A stretch of DNA of 64,000 bases from Lachnospiraceae bacterium (GTDB lineage Bacteria > Bacillota > Clostridia > Lachnospirales > Lachnospiraceae): NCBI GenBank assembly GCA_030526195.1, contig JAUNDG010000002.1, positions 99,228 through 163,227 of the forward strand. The letters run 5' to 3'. The translations under genes and the position numbers were made by a program. This document shows positions 1-8,922 of the stretch, one piece after another. The stretch's first letter is position 1, and every line of letters begins with the position of its first letter. Below the pieces are notes generated by a model that had not been told where the DNA came from, did not search any database, and worked only from the letters and a program-made list of their open reading frames with translations.

Positions 1-1066
1 GCGCAGCTTCTCTGGCGAGAGCTGTCGTCGTCGCAGCCGGCGCTTCCGGGGCTTTGGCATGGATGATCATGTTCACATCCGCCAGGGCCTTGGCCACCAC
101 ATTCCGGATAAAGGTGTAAAGATCCGGCTCGTTGGCAAACTTCACTTCCAGCTTGGCCGGGTGGACATTGACATCCACTCGCTCCCCGTCGATATCGAGG
201 AACAGGCAGCTGAAGGGATACTTATGCTGCATCAGCATGGTGCCGAAGCCATCTTCGATGGCTTTGGTGATCACCTTATTCTTCACGTAACGGCCATTCA
301 CGTAATAGCTTTCCATCTGACGGTTGCCGCGACAGAATACAGGTTTGGCGATGAAGCCGGACAATGAAGCCCCCAGCATCTTATCTTCCGCTTCCACCGG
401 CACCAGTTCATTGAGGAGGTCCTTACCGTAAAGCCGATAAAGTACGTCCTTCAATGACCCATTTCCGCTGGTGGAAATCTTCACGCTGCCGTTGACGATA
501 TATTTAAAGGAAATGCCGGGATGTGACAGCACCAGCTGCTCCACATAGGTCCCCACGTAGGAGGCTTCTGTGAGAGCCGTCTTCAGAAAACGAAGCCGGG
601 CCGGCACATTGAAAAAGAGATCCCGGATGATGATGGTGGTGCCGTCCGGGGCGCCCACCTCTTCACGGACTGTCTCCTTGCCGCCTTCCACACAGTAACG
701 GGTACCGGTGACATCGGCGGGCCGCTTCGTGGTCATTTCCACCCGGCTCACAGAGGCGATACTGGCCAGGGCCTCACCCCGGAAACCCAGGGAGGCGATG
801 GTGTCGAGATCGCCGATCTTTGTCAGCTTGCTGGTGGCATGGGCTGTGAAAGCCAGGGGCAGCTCCTCCGGATTGATGCCGCAGCCGTCATCGGTGATGC
901 GGATGTAGGACCGGCCCCCCTCTTTAATTTCAATAGAAATGGCAAAGGCGCCGGCGTCAATGGCATTTTCCACCAGCTCCTTTACAACAGAAGACGGCCG
1001 CTCGACGACTTCGCCGGCGGCTATCTGATCAATGGTTTTTTTATCAAGCAGAGCAATCTGAGCCAT
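1..1066 (-). CDS. mutL: DNA mismatch repair protein MutL, N-terminal part (cut by window edge)
   Basis: MutL couples MutS mismatch recognition to strand removal. About 355 codons are in the window, beginning MAQIALLDKKT, and the reading frame runs off the left edge, so the C-terminal dimerisation/endonuclease region is not visible. The GHKL ATPase motifs are clear: ELVENAIDAGA (motif I), DDGCGI (motif II) and GFRGEALASI (motif III), followed by the transducer fold with NVHPAKLEVKF. The ATG at 1066 lies 3 bases past the mutS stop, so the two genes are surely co-transcribed. The N-terminal sequence is typical of bacterial MutL; the only uncertainty is the missing end. Confidence 0.96.
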   Translation of the reverse strand, partial: MAQIALLDKKTIDQIAAGEVVERPSSVVKELVENAIDAGAFAISIEIKEGGRSYIRITDDGCGINPEELPLAFTAHATSKLTKIGDLDTIASLGFRGEALASIASVSRVEMTTKRPADVTGTRYCVEGGKETVREEVGAPDGTTIIIRDLFFNVPARLRFLKTALTEASYVGTYVEQLVLSHPGISFKYIVNGSVKISTSGNGSLKDVLYRLYGKDLLNELVPVEAEDKMLGASLSGFIAKPVFCRGNRQMESYYVNGRYVKNKVITKAIEDGFGTMLMQHKYPFSCLFLDIDGERVDVNVHPAKLEVKFANEPDLYTFIRNVVAKALADVNMIIHAKAPEAPAATTTALAREAA

Positions 1067-1069
1067 ATT

Positions 1070-3715
1070 TTATTCACCCCATCGGTTGTTCAGCTTATTC
1101 TGCAGTTTATAAAGGGTATTCAGGGCATCCAGCGGTGTCAGCGTGGTGATGTCCAGTGTCTTGAGCTCCTCAAGCACCGATTCATCCGGCACGGCGGCAA
1201 GCAGGGACATCTGCTGCAGATCCACGTCATCGTAGTGCACCGGTTTTGATTTCTTCGGCGATGACTGGGTCAGAGTATCGATGGCTTCCGTGATGTCCGC
1301 ATCCGATAACTGCCCCACCAGCTCATGAGCCCGGGTCAGCACCGCCTCCGGCACGCCCGCCAGACGGGCCACTTCAATGCCGTAGCTCTTATCCGCACTG
1401 CCCTTGATGATCTTTCTTAAGAAAATGATGCCGTCCGCCTTTTCTTTGACGGCGATGCAATAGTTGCTCACGCCGCCGATCTTGCCCTCAAGTTCTGTCA
1501 GTTCGTGATAATGCGTGGCAAATAAGGTCTTGGCACCGATGAGCTTCTTATCGGCGATGTATTCCACCACGGCCCAGGCAATGGACAGGCCGTCGAAGGT
1601 GGAGGTGCCGCGGCCGATTTCATCGAGGATGATGAGTGATCGGGATGTGGCATTTCTTAAAATGTTGGCCACCTCGCTCATTTCCACCATGAAGGTACTC
1701 TGACCGCTGGAAAGGTCATCCGAGGCCCCCACACGGGTGAAGATCCGGTCGACCAGGCAGATGTCCGCCTTTTTCGCCGGCACAAAACAGCCGATCTGAG
1801 CCATCAGCACAATAAGGGCTGACTGTCGCATATAGGTGGATTTACCGGCCATGTTGGGACCGGTGATGATGGCCAGCCGCTTTTTATCGCTGTCCAGCTG
1901 CGTGTCATTGGGAATGAAGGTATCCTGACGCAGCATATTTTCCACAACCGGATGGCGGCCATCCTTGATATTGATGATGCCCCGGTTATTGATGTTCGGC
2001 CGGACATAGTGATTCCGGCGGCTGATATAAGAAAATGAGGCCAGCATATCAATTTCAGCGATGGCTCTGGCGGTTTTCTGGATCCGGCCCATCTGAGAGG
2101 CCACGTGATCCCGTACCTCAGTATAGAGCTGGTATTCCAGCGCAAACAGCTTATCCTGGGAGCCCAGGATCTTATCCTCCAGACCTTTCAGCTCCGGTGT
2201 GGTGTAACGCTCGGCATTGGTGAGGGTCTGTTTGCGGATATAGTGCTCCGGCACCTTATCCTTAAAGGAATTGGTGACCTCCAGCACATAGCCGAACAGC
2301 CGGCTGAATTTGATCTTCAGGGTATGAATGCCGGTGGCTTCTCTCTCCCGCTCTTCAAGTTCTGCCAGCCAGCGGCGGCCTTCGGTGCCGGCCACCCGGT
2401 AGTCATCCACGTCGGCATTGTAGCCGTCCCGGATGATGCCGCCCTCCTTCATGGCCATGGGCGGTTCCGGTTTGATGGCCCGGTCGATAAGATCGGTGAG
2501 ATCCGACAGATCATCCAGTTCGTCTAAAAGCGCCTTAAAGCGTTTGCCCGGCAGAGTGCCCACCTGGTCGATGACCGCCGGCAGCATTTCAAGGGATGTC
2601 TTCAGCGCCACCAGATCCCGGGGATTGGCGGTGCCGTAGCTCACCCGTGTCACCAGACGCTCCAGATCGTATATGGGATTTAAGTATTCCCGCAGTTCTT
2701 CGCAGGTGATCTCGTTGTCATTTAAGGCTTCCACCGCATCGAGGCGCTCAAGGATCGCCTTTTCATCGATGAGGGGCTGCTCAATGGAAGCACGGAGCAG
2801 TCGGGCCCCCATGGCGGTCTTGGTGTGATCCAGCACCCACAGAAGGGAGCCACGCTTCATTTTCTCACGGAGCGTTTCCGTCAGTTCCAGGTTCCGCATG
2901 GTGGCGCTGTCCAGCACCATATAGTTTTCCGCATGGTAAAGCCGCAGGGCGTTCATGTGGGACAGGCCGTTCATCTGGGTTTCCAGCAGATAGCTCAAAA
3001 GACCGCCGGCGGCATTGATGCCGCAGGTCAGGGTGTCAAGGCCAAGGCCCGACAGATTCAGCACATGAAAATGGTCTTTCAGGGTATTCACCGCGGCTTC
3101 GTCGCTGAAATAAGCATCCGACATGGCGGATACCATGATGCCCAGACGGTCCTTCAGGTCCGCCACATCAAAGCCGGATAACAGGAAGGCGTTGTTGCAG
3201 ATGATCTCCGACGGGGAGAACCGCTGAATTTCATCCTTCAGCTTATGAATATCCGGCACCTCTGTCACCAGAAATTCACCGGTGCTGATGTCTGCGGAGG
3301 CCACGCCGATCCGATTTTCAAAGACCACGATGCACATGAGGAAGTTGTTTTTGCCTTCCTCAAGGCTGGTCATGTCAAGATTCGTACCCGGTGTGATGAT
3401 ACGGGTGACTTCCCGCTTCACCAGGCCTTTGGCTGTTTTGGGATCCTCCACCTGATCGCAGATGGCCACCTTAAAGCCCTGATTGATCATGCGGTTCACA
3501 TAGGTATCCAGCGCATGATAGGGCACACCGCACATGGGCGCCCGTTCCTCAAGGCCGCACTCCTTCCCGGTCAGCGTCAGCTCAAGGGCCTGAGAAATCG
3601 TTCTGGCGTCCTCGAAAAACATTTCATAAAAGTCACCCACCCGGTACATGAGAATGCAGTCCGGGTAGACCTCTTTCATATTCAGATATTCACGCATCAT
3701 GGGAGAAAGTGCCAT
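1070..3715 (-). CDS. mutS: DNA mismatch repair ATPase MutS
   Basis: MutS binds base mismatches and small loops and recruits MutL. The 881-residue product has the usual order: mismatch-binding domain at the N-terminus (PMMREYLNMK, then the GDFYEMFFEDA region with the mismatch-contacting F-x-E), connector, lever/clamp, and a C-terminal ABC ATPase with Walker A GPNMAGKST, signature STFMVEMSE and Walker B LIILDEIGRGT. Length is normal for the MutS1 family. A GAGG ribosome site precedes the ATG. It sits between miaB (11 bases upstream) and mutL (3 bases downstream) in one transcription unit. Confidence 0.98.
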   Translation of the reverse strand: MALSPMMREYLNMKEVYPDCILMYRVGDFYEMFFEDARTISQALELTLTGKECGLEERAPMCGVPYHALDTYVNRMINQGFKVAICDQVEDPKTAKGLVKREVTRIITPGTNLDMTSLEEGKNNFLMCIVVFENRIGVASADISTGEFLVTEVPDIHKLKDEIQRFSPSEIICNNAFLLSGFDVADLKDRLGIMVSAMSDAYFSDEAAVNTLKDHFHVLNLSGLGLDTLTCGINAAGGLLSYLLETQMNGLSHMNALRLYHAENYMVLDSATMRNLELTETLREKMKRGSLLWVLDHTKTAMGARLLRASIEQPLIDEKAILERLDAVEALNDNEITCEELREYLNPIYDLERLVTRVSYGTANPRDLVALKTSLEMLPAVIDQVGTLPGKRFKALLDELDDLSDLTDLIDRAIKPEPPMAMKEGGIIRDGYNADVDDYRVAGTEGRRWLAELEEREREATGIHTLKIKFSRLFGYVLEVTNSFKDKVPEHYIRKQTLTNAERYTTPELKGLEDKILGSQDKLFALEYQLYTEVRDHVASQMGRIQKTARAIAEIDMLASFSYISRRNHYVRPNINNRGIINIKDGRHPVVENMLRQDTFIPNDTQLDSDKKRLAIITGPNMAGKSTYMRQSALIVLMAQIGCFVPAKKADICLVDRIFTRVGASDDLSSGQSTFMVEMSEVANILRNATSRSLIILDEIGRGTSTFDGLSIAWAVVEYIADKKLIGAKTLFATHYHELTELEGKIGGVSNYCIAVKEKADGIIFLRKIIKGSADKSYGIEVARLAGVPEAVLTRAHELVGQLSDADITEAIDTLTQSSPKKSKPVHYDDVDLQQMSLLAAVPDESVLEELKTLDITTLTPLDALNTLYKLQNKLNNRWGE

Positions 3716-3726
3716 ATGTTACCTCA

Positions 3727-5118
3727 CTAAACCCGGTGGCCCAGGTAATAAAATCCTTTACAGCTGTCGAGTTTCACATCGACAATGGTGCCGATCATAT
3801 CAGGTGTACCCGGGAAATGAACGACGATATTGTGTTCCAGACGGCCTGTCATGAGGCCCTCTTCTCTGTTCTTTTCTTCAACAAGCACCGGCATGGTGGC
3901 GCCTTCGAAACGGCCGGAAGCTTTTTCGCCGGTCCGGCGGACTGTCTCCAGAAGGCGGGCAAAACGCTCCTTCACAACAGCCTCCGGAACCTGATCGGGC
4001 ATGGTGGCCGCCGGTGTGCCGGTCCGCTTGGAATATTCAAAGGTGAAGACGCTGTCATAGCCGCAAAGCTCCACTAAAGACAGGGTGTCTTCAAAATCCT
4101 GATCTGTTTCCCCGGGGAAGCCCACGATGATGTCGGTGGTCAGGGAAATGTCCGGCATGGCAGCGCGGATCTTGTCCACCAGTTCAAGATATTTCTCCCG
4201 GGTGTACTTCCGGTTCATTTTCTTAAGAAGGGACGTACTGCCTGACTGAACCGGCAGGTGCAGATGACGGCAGATGTTTTTATTCTTCTTCATGACCTCG
4301 ATGAGCTCATCGGACAGGTCCTTCGGATGGGACGTCATGAAACGCACACGCTCAAGACCTTCCACATCAGCCACCTGCTGCAGAAGCTCCGCAAAGGACA
4401 CCTGGGGCTCCAGGGTTTTGCCGTAGGAGTTCACATTCTGGCCCAGCAGCATGACTTCCACCACGCCTTTGGATACCAGAGTCTTCACCTCGGCGATGAT
4501 TTCCTCCGGTGTGCGGCTCCGTTCGCGACCCCGCACATAGGGCACGATGCAGTAGGTGCAGAAGTTGTTGCAGCCGAACATGATATTAACGCCGGACTTG
4601 AAGGCATAATTCCGCTCGGAGGGCATATCCTCGGCGGATTCATTGGAGCTGTCCAGAAGCTCCACGATCCGGGCATCCTCCGTAAAGGTGCGGTACAGAA
4701 GCTCCGGGAAGGTGTAGAGATTGTGGGTGCCGAAAATAAGATCCACGTGGGGATAGGACTTTTTGATCTTTTCCACCACATGGGGCTCCTGCATCATGCA
4801 GCCGCACAGGGCGATCTTCATATCCGGGCGTTTTTTCTTAAGACCGGACAGATACCCCAGACGACCGTACACACGCTGATCCGCATTTTCGCGGACGGTG
4901 CAGGTGTTGTAAATGATCAGGTCAGCCTCATCTTCGCCGCTTTCCTCAAGGCCGCATACCGTCAGAATACCCTTGAGTTTTTCGGAATCATGGGCATTCA
5001 TCTGGCACCCGAAGGTGGCCACATGGTAACGCAGGGGTCTCCCCAGCTGCGCGGCGATGTCACGCATAAGCGCTGTATCCTTTTCCAGGAAATCGCGCTG
5101 CATTTCTTTAGATGTCAT
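3727..5118 (-). CDS. miaB: tRNA-2-methylthio-N6-dimethylallyladenosine synthase MiaB
   Basis: MiaB is a radical-SAM methylthiotransferase that converts i6A37 to ms2i6A37 in tRNAs reading UNN codons. The 463-residue protein has an N-terminal UPF0004 domain with three cysteines for the auxiliary cluster (TFGCQMNAHDSE, NTCTVRENA, CGCMMQ), the radical-SAM motif CNNFCTYC, and a C-terminal TRAM domain. The start lies inside the end of the upstream folate gene (11-base overlap) behind TAGGAGA. Clustering with mutS and mutL is common in Clostridia. The IVPYVRGRERSR stretch after the cluster motif favours MiaB over its paralogue RimO, which is present separately near 33000. Confidence 0.96.
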   Translation of the reverse strand: MTSKEMQRDFLEKDTALMRDIAAQLGRPLRYHVATFGCQMNAHDSEKLKGILTVCGLEESGEDEADLIIYNTCTVRENADQRVYGRLGYLSGLKKKRPDMKIALCGCMMQEPHVVEKIKKSYPHVDLIFGTHNLYTFPELLYRTFTEDARIVELLDSSNESAEDMPSERNYAFKSGVNIMFGCNNFCTYCIVPYVRGRERSRTPEEIIAEVKTLVSKGVVEVMLLGQNVNSYGKTLEPQVSFAELLQQVADVEGLERVRFMTSHPKDLSDELIEVMKKNKNICRHLHLPVQSGSTSLLKKMNRKYTREKYLELVDKIRAAMPDISLTTDIIVGFPGETDQDFEDTLSLVELCGYDSVFTFEYSKRTGTPAATMPDQVPEAVVKERFARLLETVRRTGEKASGRFEGATMPVLVEEKNREEGLMTGRLEHNIVVHFPGTPDMIGTIVDVKLDSCKGFYYLGHRV

Positions 5119-5764
5119 GTCTGTCTCCTATTAATTCTGTTTCTGTCAAGATAAAGTCAGGGCGCTGATCGTGCGCCTCCGCCGGCACTTCGGCCACCAA
5201 CTGGCAGTTAAAGGCCAGAGCACAGGTCACTATATCGCGGCTTCGGTCAGTGCTTTCTTTAGAAAATGACTCTCCCGGATCGCCGCAGTGCCGTGCCAGT
5301 TCCGCCAGATACCGGTCATAAAACCCACCGCCCTGTCCCAGGCGGTGACAGTTCCGGTCAAAGGCCAGGCCCGGCATGAGAAGCAGCACGAGGCCCTCCG
5401 TAGCAAGCGGATCAAAGATCTCTAAGCCCCGGGGCTCTAAAATGCCGTGATAACCTTCTATAAGGTCATCCATCGCGCGTATCCTGATAAAATGCATCGT
5501 ATCGCCCTCCACTCTGGGGAGCGATACGTCCTTATGATCGGCCAGAGCGGTGCGGATGATGGCTTCCGTTGCCACCTCGCTCCCGTAACCGGCGTAGGCC
5601 ATGACGGCAGCGGCTTCCCTGTAAAAGGGAGCCGCTGCCAGATGTTGGCCGATAAGACGGCTTTTGTCAGCCCTTTCACTGTCTGAAAGGGCTTTTCGTG
5701 CCGCTCTTACCGATCGTCTTATGCTGTTTTTGAGTAATGAGAGCGTCTCATCCTGTCTCATCAT
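5108..5764 (-). CDS. 5-formyltetrahydrofolate cyclo-ligase
   Basis: MTHFS (YgfA/FAU1 family) uses ATP to turn 5-formyl-THF into 5,10-methenyl-THF, rescuing a dead-end folate. The product is about 218 residues. Visible family marks are the basic N-terminus SIRRSVRAARKALS, the LLMPGLAFDRNCHRLGQGGGFYDRYL loop region (written here in parts: MPGLAFD, RLGQGGGFYDRYL) and the ALAFNCQ strand. An open frame extends 18 codons further upstream, but the ATG at 5764 overlaps the stop of the lipoprotein gene in an ATGA arrangement; a second ATG follows immediately. This start is preferred because it fits the translational coupling seen throughout the cluster. Confidence 0.9.
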   Translation of the reverse strand: MMRQDETLSLLKNSIRRSVRAARKALSDSERADKSRLIGQHLAAAPFYREAAAVMAYAGYGSEVATEAIIRTALADHKDVSLPRVEGDTMHFIRIRAMDDLIEGYHGILEPRGLEIFDPLATEGLVLLLMPGLAFDRNCHRLGQGGGFYDRYLAELARHCGDPGESFSKESTDRSRDIVTCALAFNCQLVAEVPAEAHDQRPDFILTETELIGDRHDI

Positions 5765-7095
5765 GAATTTCTGACAGTGCCCTCTTCTACCTTGGTGCCG
5801 CCGTGCTGAGCGATCCACTGTTCACGTTCCATAGCCATGGTGTGGAGGTAAGCCGGTTCGCCATTTTCATAGGCGGCCTTCCACTCTTCATTGTAGTTGG
5901 CGGCTGCGGCAGCTTCTTCATCAGAGACCACGCAGGTGGCGGAAGCATCATCGGCGCCGATCTTGCAGTCAGCCAGGTACTCGTTCTGAATGAGGCAGGT
6001 CCAGGTCTTGCCGGTGTTCAGCACCAGTTCGGAACCGTCTTCCAGATAATACTTCACCGGTTCCCAGAAGCTGGGACGTTCCCAACGGATCTTCACAGCC
6101 TTACCGCCTGTGATGTACATACCCTCGCCGCCGGCTGTGGTATCAAAGTGGAGATACACCGGATGATCGATGGTGTGACGCTGGTAAATGTCATAGTTCT
6201 GGTATTCCAGAATGATGTTGGTGACTTTGAGCTGTTCGCCGTTTTCGGCATCCACATGGGCTTTGCCGTTCTGATAACGATAATAAAGACCATCTTCGGC
6301 GTTGTAGACAAAGTACGGCTTGTTGTAGGGATAACCGGTCTTCACAAACTGAGCATCGCGGCCGTTTTCGTCTGTGACGGAATCGCCCACCCAGCAGAAT
6401 TTGTACATCGGTTCATAATCCGCATCATGGACAGATGAATACTGACGGATCTCAACAGCCTTGGCCAGACCTGTGTCACCGATATAAGCGGTGTGTTCTC
6501 CGGAATGGAAGGTGCTGTCTCTGTAGAAACAACCATAGGTAGCACTTAACAGACCGCTGATGTTGTCGACATCGTCGGATTCCAGATACGGCAGCGCGTA
6601 AGCAGCCTGACCGTAGTGGACAAACAGCGGATCGAAACCAGCTGTCAGTGACAGGAAGTAGTCACGGCAGCTGCGCAGGGGGCCGATACGCTTCAGACCC
6701 TCAACGCTTTCAAACACAGCGTTGATACGGGTGATCTGGCCTTCAACCGGGGCTTCGAAATAAACGGAAGCGGCTGACAGGGCAGACTGGGGATCGGCAG
6801 CCTTGGAGTTGTCGATCATGAAGGAATAGGGTCTGGCATTTTCGATTTCAGGTGTGACATATTCGCCCGTAAGGGAGCTCTTGGCCATGCCGTCCGGAAT
6901 CGGTTCGGTGGGTTCCGGTGTCGGGGTCGGCTCCGGAGTGGGTGTGGGCGTCGGTGTCGGTTCGGGTGTGGGTTCCGGTGTCGGGGCTTCCGCTTCCTGG
7001 TTCGTGTCGGCTGTGTGGCCCATGGTACAGCCGGATACCAGCAGGGAACCGGTTAAAACAGCAGCAAGGATCGGTACTAAAACTTTTCTTTTCAT
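5761..7095 (-). CDS. YerB-like lipoprotein (DUF3048 family)
   Basis: A 444-residue secreted lipoprotein. It has a basic start (MKRKVLV), a hydrophobic core and a lipobox LVSGC with the modified Cys at residue 23. Next comes a spacer built from repeated P-T/E units (about residues 38-66), probably a flexible or wall-spanning tether. The rest matches the DUF3048/YerB family: RPYSFMIDNSKAA, ARP-type entry, the FVHYGQA region and a C-terminal half with DGSELVLNTGKTW. The function of YerB proteins is not established. The gene overlaps ybeY upstream and the folate gene downstream by 4 bases each, so it is part of the phoH-to-mutL unit. Confidence 0.88.
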   Translation of the reverse strand: MKRKVLVPILAAVLTGSLLVSGCTMGHTADTNQEAEAPTPEPTPEPTPTPTPTPEPTPTPEPTEPIPDGMAKSSLTGEYVTPEIENARPYSFMIDNSKAADPQSALSAASVYFEAPVEGQITRINAVFESVEGLKRIGPLRSCRDYFLSLTAGFDPLFVHYGQAAYALPYLESDDVDNISGLLSATYGCFYRDSTFHSGEHTAYIGDTGLAKAVEIRQYSSVHDADYEPMYKFCWVGDSVTDENGRDAQFVKTGYPYNKPYFVYNAEDGLYYRYQNGKAHVDAENGEQLKVTNIILEYQNYDIYQRHTIDHPVYLHFDTTAGGEGMYITGGKAVKIRWERPSFWEPVKYYLEDGSELVLNTGKTWTCLIQNEYLADCKIGADDASATCVVSDEEAAAAANYNEEWKAAYENGEPAYLHTMAMEREQWIAQHGGTKVEEGTVRNS

Positions 7096-7616
7096 GTCTC
7101 TACCTCTCTTGTGATATTCAGGATCTTCAGAGCTGCTTCCTGCTTCGCTTCCATCACGGCCGCTTCTTCCGGTGTCATGTGATCATAACCGATGAGATGC
7201 AGCACACTGTGAGCGATGAGGAAGGCATACTCCCGCTTGCGGGAATGGCCGTAGTTTTCGGCCTGTTCCAGAACACGTCTGACATTGATGATGATATCTC
7301 CCAGCATCAGATGGCCGTTGTCCGGGTCAAAAGCCCCGAAGGGATCGGCCTCCGCTGCGTCGAAATCAGCGGGCGTGGGATACTGGAACATCGGAAATGA
7401 CAGCACATCCGTCACCTTGTCCATATCCCGGTTTTCCCGGTTGATCTCCCGGATGGTCTCATCACCCGTCAGTGTCAGATCCACTTCGGCTTCAAAGGGG
7501 CAGTTTTCGAGATCAAGAACGGTCTCCACCACCTTCTCTGCCAGTTTTTTATAGTGAAAGCAAAGGATCGTGCTAAAATCCTCGCCATCATAATCTTTTT
7601 GAATGTTGATGATCAT
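7092..7616 (-). CDS. ybeY: Endoribonuclease YbeY
   Basis: YbeY is a single-strand-specific endoribonuclease involved in 16S rRNA 3'-end maturation and 70S quality control. The 174-residue protein has the family zinc site as HSVLHLIGYDH near residue 135, giving the HxxxHxxxxxH triad, and the upstream signature TDVLSFPMF. Length is normal. Its ATG overlaps the phoH stop (ATGA), and its own stop overlaps the lipoprotein start. phoH-ybeY is one of the most conserved bacterial gene pairs, which supports the call. Confidence 0.96.
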   Translation of the reverse strand: MIINIQKDYDGEDFSTILCFHYKKLAEKVVETVLDLENCPFEAEVDLTLTGDETIREINRENRDMDKVTDVLSFPMFQYPTPADFDAAEADPFGAFDPDNGHLMLGDIIINVRRVLEQAENYGHSRKREYAFLIAHSVLHLIGYDHMTPEEAAVMEAKQEAALKILNITREVET

Positions 7617-8611
7617 TTTTGTTTTCTTTGTCTCTTTACCTGGGCGTTCCGCTGGCGCTCCTCATACTGTTCATAGGCCTTGACGATCTTCTGAACAAGG
7701 GGATGACGCACGACGTCACGGCTTGTGAGTTCGCAGAAACTGATATCCTCGATCTTACCCAGTACACGGTTGGCCACATCAAGACCGCTGACGGTATCCA
7801 CCGGCAAGTCCTTCTGAGTCCGGTCACCGGTGACGACGACCTTGGTCCCGAAACCGATACGGGTCAGGAACATCTTCATCTGAGCCGGTGTGGTGTTCTG
7901 AGCTTCATCAAGAATAATAAAGGCATTATCCAGCGTACGACCGCGCATGTAGGCCAAAGGTGCCACCTCAATGAGCCCCTTTTCGGAGTTCTTCAGGAAG
8001 CTTTCCGCTCCCATGATCTCATACAGCGCATCGTATAAAGGCCGCAGATACGGGTCGATCTTGCTCTGCAGATCCCCGGGCAGGAAACCCAGCTTTTCGC
8101 CGGCTTCAATGGCAGGACGGGTCAGAATAATGCGGTTGACCTCCTCATTCCGGAAAGCCCGGATCGCCATGGCCATGGCCAGATAAGTCTTACCGGTACC
8201 GGCGGGGCCGATGCCGAAGGTGATCATATTCTTCCGGATGGAATTGACATATTCGCTCTGACCGATGGTCTTGGGTTTGACCGGTCGACCGTTGATGGTG
8301 TGAATGATGACATCACCGTCCATATCCACCACCTGATCGCCGCCGCCCTCTGTCACCAGACTGAGCATGTAGGTGATCCGCTGTTCATCGATCACGGAGC
8401 CTCTTTCCGCCAGAAGAAGGAGATTCTGAAAAATACGTTTAGCCCTGGCCACATCATCCGGTCGTCCGCCGATGTTGAGGCGTCCGTCTCTTTCGAGGAT
8501 CGTGATGTCCAGAGCTTTTTCGATTTGTTTGATGTGATTGTCAAAGGGACCGAAAATCAGGCCTTCATACTCGGCCGGAATTTCCAGTGAACTTTCTGAT
8601 TGAAACCCCAT
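7613..8611 (-). CDS. phoH: PhoH-like ATPase
   Basis: A 332-residue PhoH/PhoL-family P-loop ATPase, probably linked to RNA metabolism through its constant partner YbeY. An N-terminal KH-like region (about residues 20-90) precedes the ATPase domain with Walker A GPAGTGKT, the RPAIEAGEKLGFLPGD block, Walker B FIILDEAQN and the sensor VVTGDRTQKD. AAAGGAAG lies before the ATG. It is the first gene of the phoH-ybeY-yerB-MTHFS-miaB-mutS-mutL run; the gap upstream holds a hairpin and repeat copy A. Confidence 0.95.
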   Translation of the reverse strand: MGFQSESSLEIPAEYEGLIFGPFDNHIKQIEKALDITILERDGRLNIGGRPDDVARAKRIFQNLLLLAERGSVIDEQRITYMLSLVTEGGGDQVVDMDGDVIIHTINGRPVKPKTIGQSEYVNSIRKNMITFGIGPAGTGKTYLAMAMAIRAFRNEEVNRIILTRPAIEAGEKLGFLPGDLQSKIDPYLRPLYDALYEIMGAESFLKNSEKGLIEVAPLAYMRGRTLDNAFIILDEAQNTTPAQMKMFLTRIGFGTKVVVTGDRTQKDLPVDTVSGLDVANRVLGKIEDISFCELTSRDVVRHPLVQKIVKAYEQYEERQRNAQVKRQRKQK

Positions 8612-8630
8612 GGCTTCCTTTCTTAAATGA

Positions 8631-8656
8631 TCTGCCGGCCGATCATGACCGGCAGA
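8631..8656. terminator. Hairpin upstream of phoH, possible terminator
   Basis: TCTGCCGG pairs with CCGGCAGA around a 10-base loop. On the plus strand it is followed by CCCCTTTTGTTATTTTT. All genes nearby are on the minus strand, where the T-tail is weak, so whether it terminates nfnB transcription or only folds in the phoH leader is open. Confidence 0.4.
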
Positions 8657-8688
8657 CCCCTTTTGTTATTTTTAGCGACAGGCTCCCC

Positions 8689-8876
8689 TATTCTGTAAAG
8701 CGGACACTCGCAATACCCAGAGGGCACGCTGTACGCTTCGCTCCTTGCTCGTGAACCGCAACTACCTTCGGTAGCCCATCAGCAGGGGCTTTTACCCCTG
8801 CTGATGCAAGCTTCCCCCGTAACCCCCGCTTAAGACTCTGCGTCTTTGAAGCGGGGGAATGCTTGCTGCGGTTCAA
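8689..8876 (+). repeat. Dispersed structured repeat, copy A (full length, about 188 bp)
   Basis: This is the most complete copy of a repeat family in this window. The left part (TATTCTGT, then AAAGCGGACACTCGCAAT, ending CTCCTTGCTC) is shared with copies B and E. The middle carries two hairpins: CTACC/GGTAG, and CATCAGCAGGG with its complement around 8777-8806. The right part has a 9-bp stem CCCCCGCTT/AAGCGGGGG with inner stem AAGAC/GTCTT (8823-8857), then a 19-base tail ending GGTTCAA. The right half is shared with copies B, C and D. The terminal hairpin plus TTCAA resembles the right end of IS200/IS605 elements, but no transposase is present. A 62-codon minus-strand frame crosses it and is probably not a gene. 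Confidence 0.8.
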
Positions 8877-8922
8877 AATAAGGCTCCCGTCAAAATGGAT
8901 TCTTTGCGAAATCCGCCTTTAA

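Noticed and set aside
2105-2527. Long plus-strand frames opposite mutS and other core genes
   Set aside because: They mirror codon bias of the real minus-strand genes and have no family marks or ribosome sites.
8689-8876. CRISPR array
   Set aside because: The repeats here are long, structured and single, with no regular spacer units.
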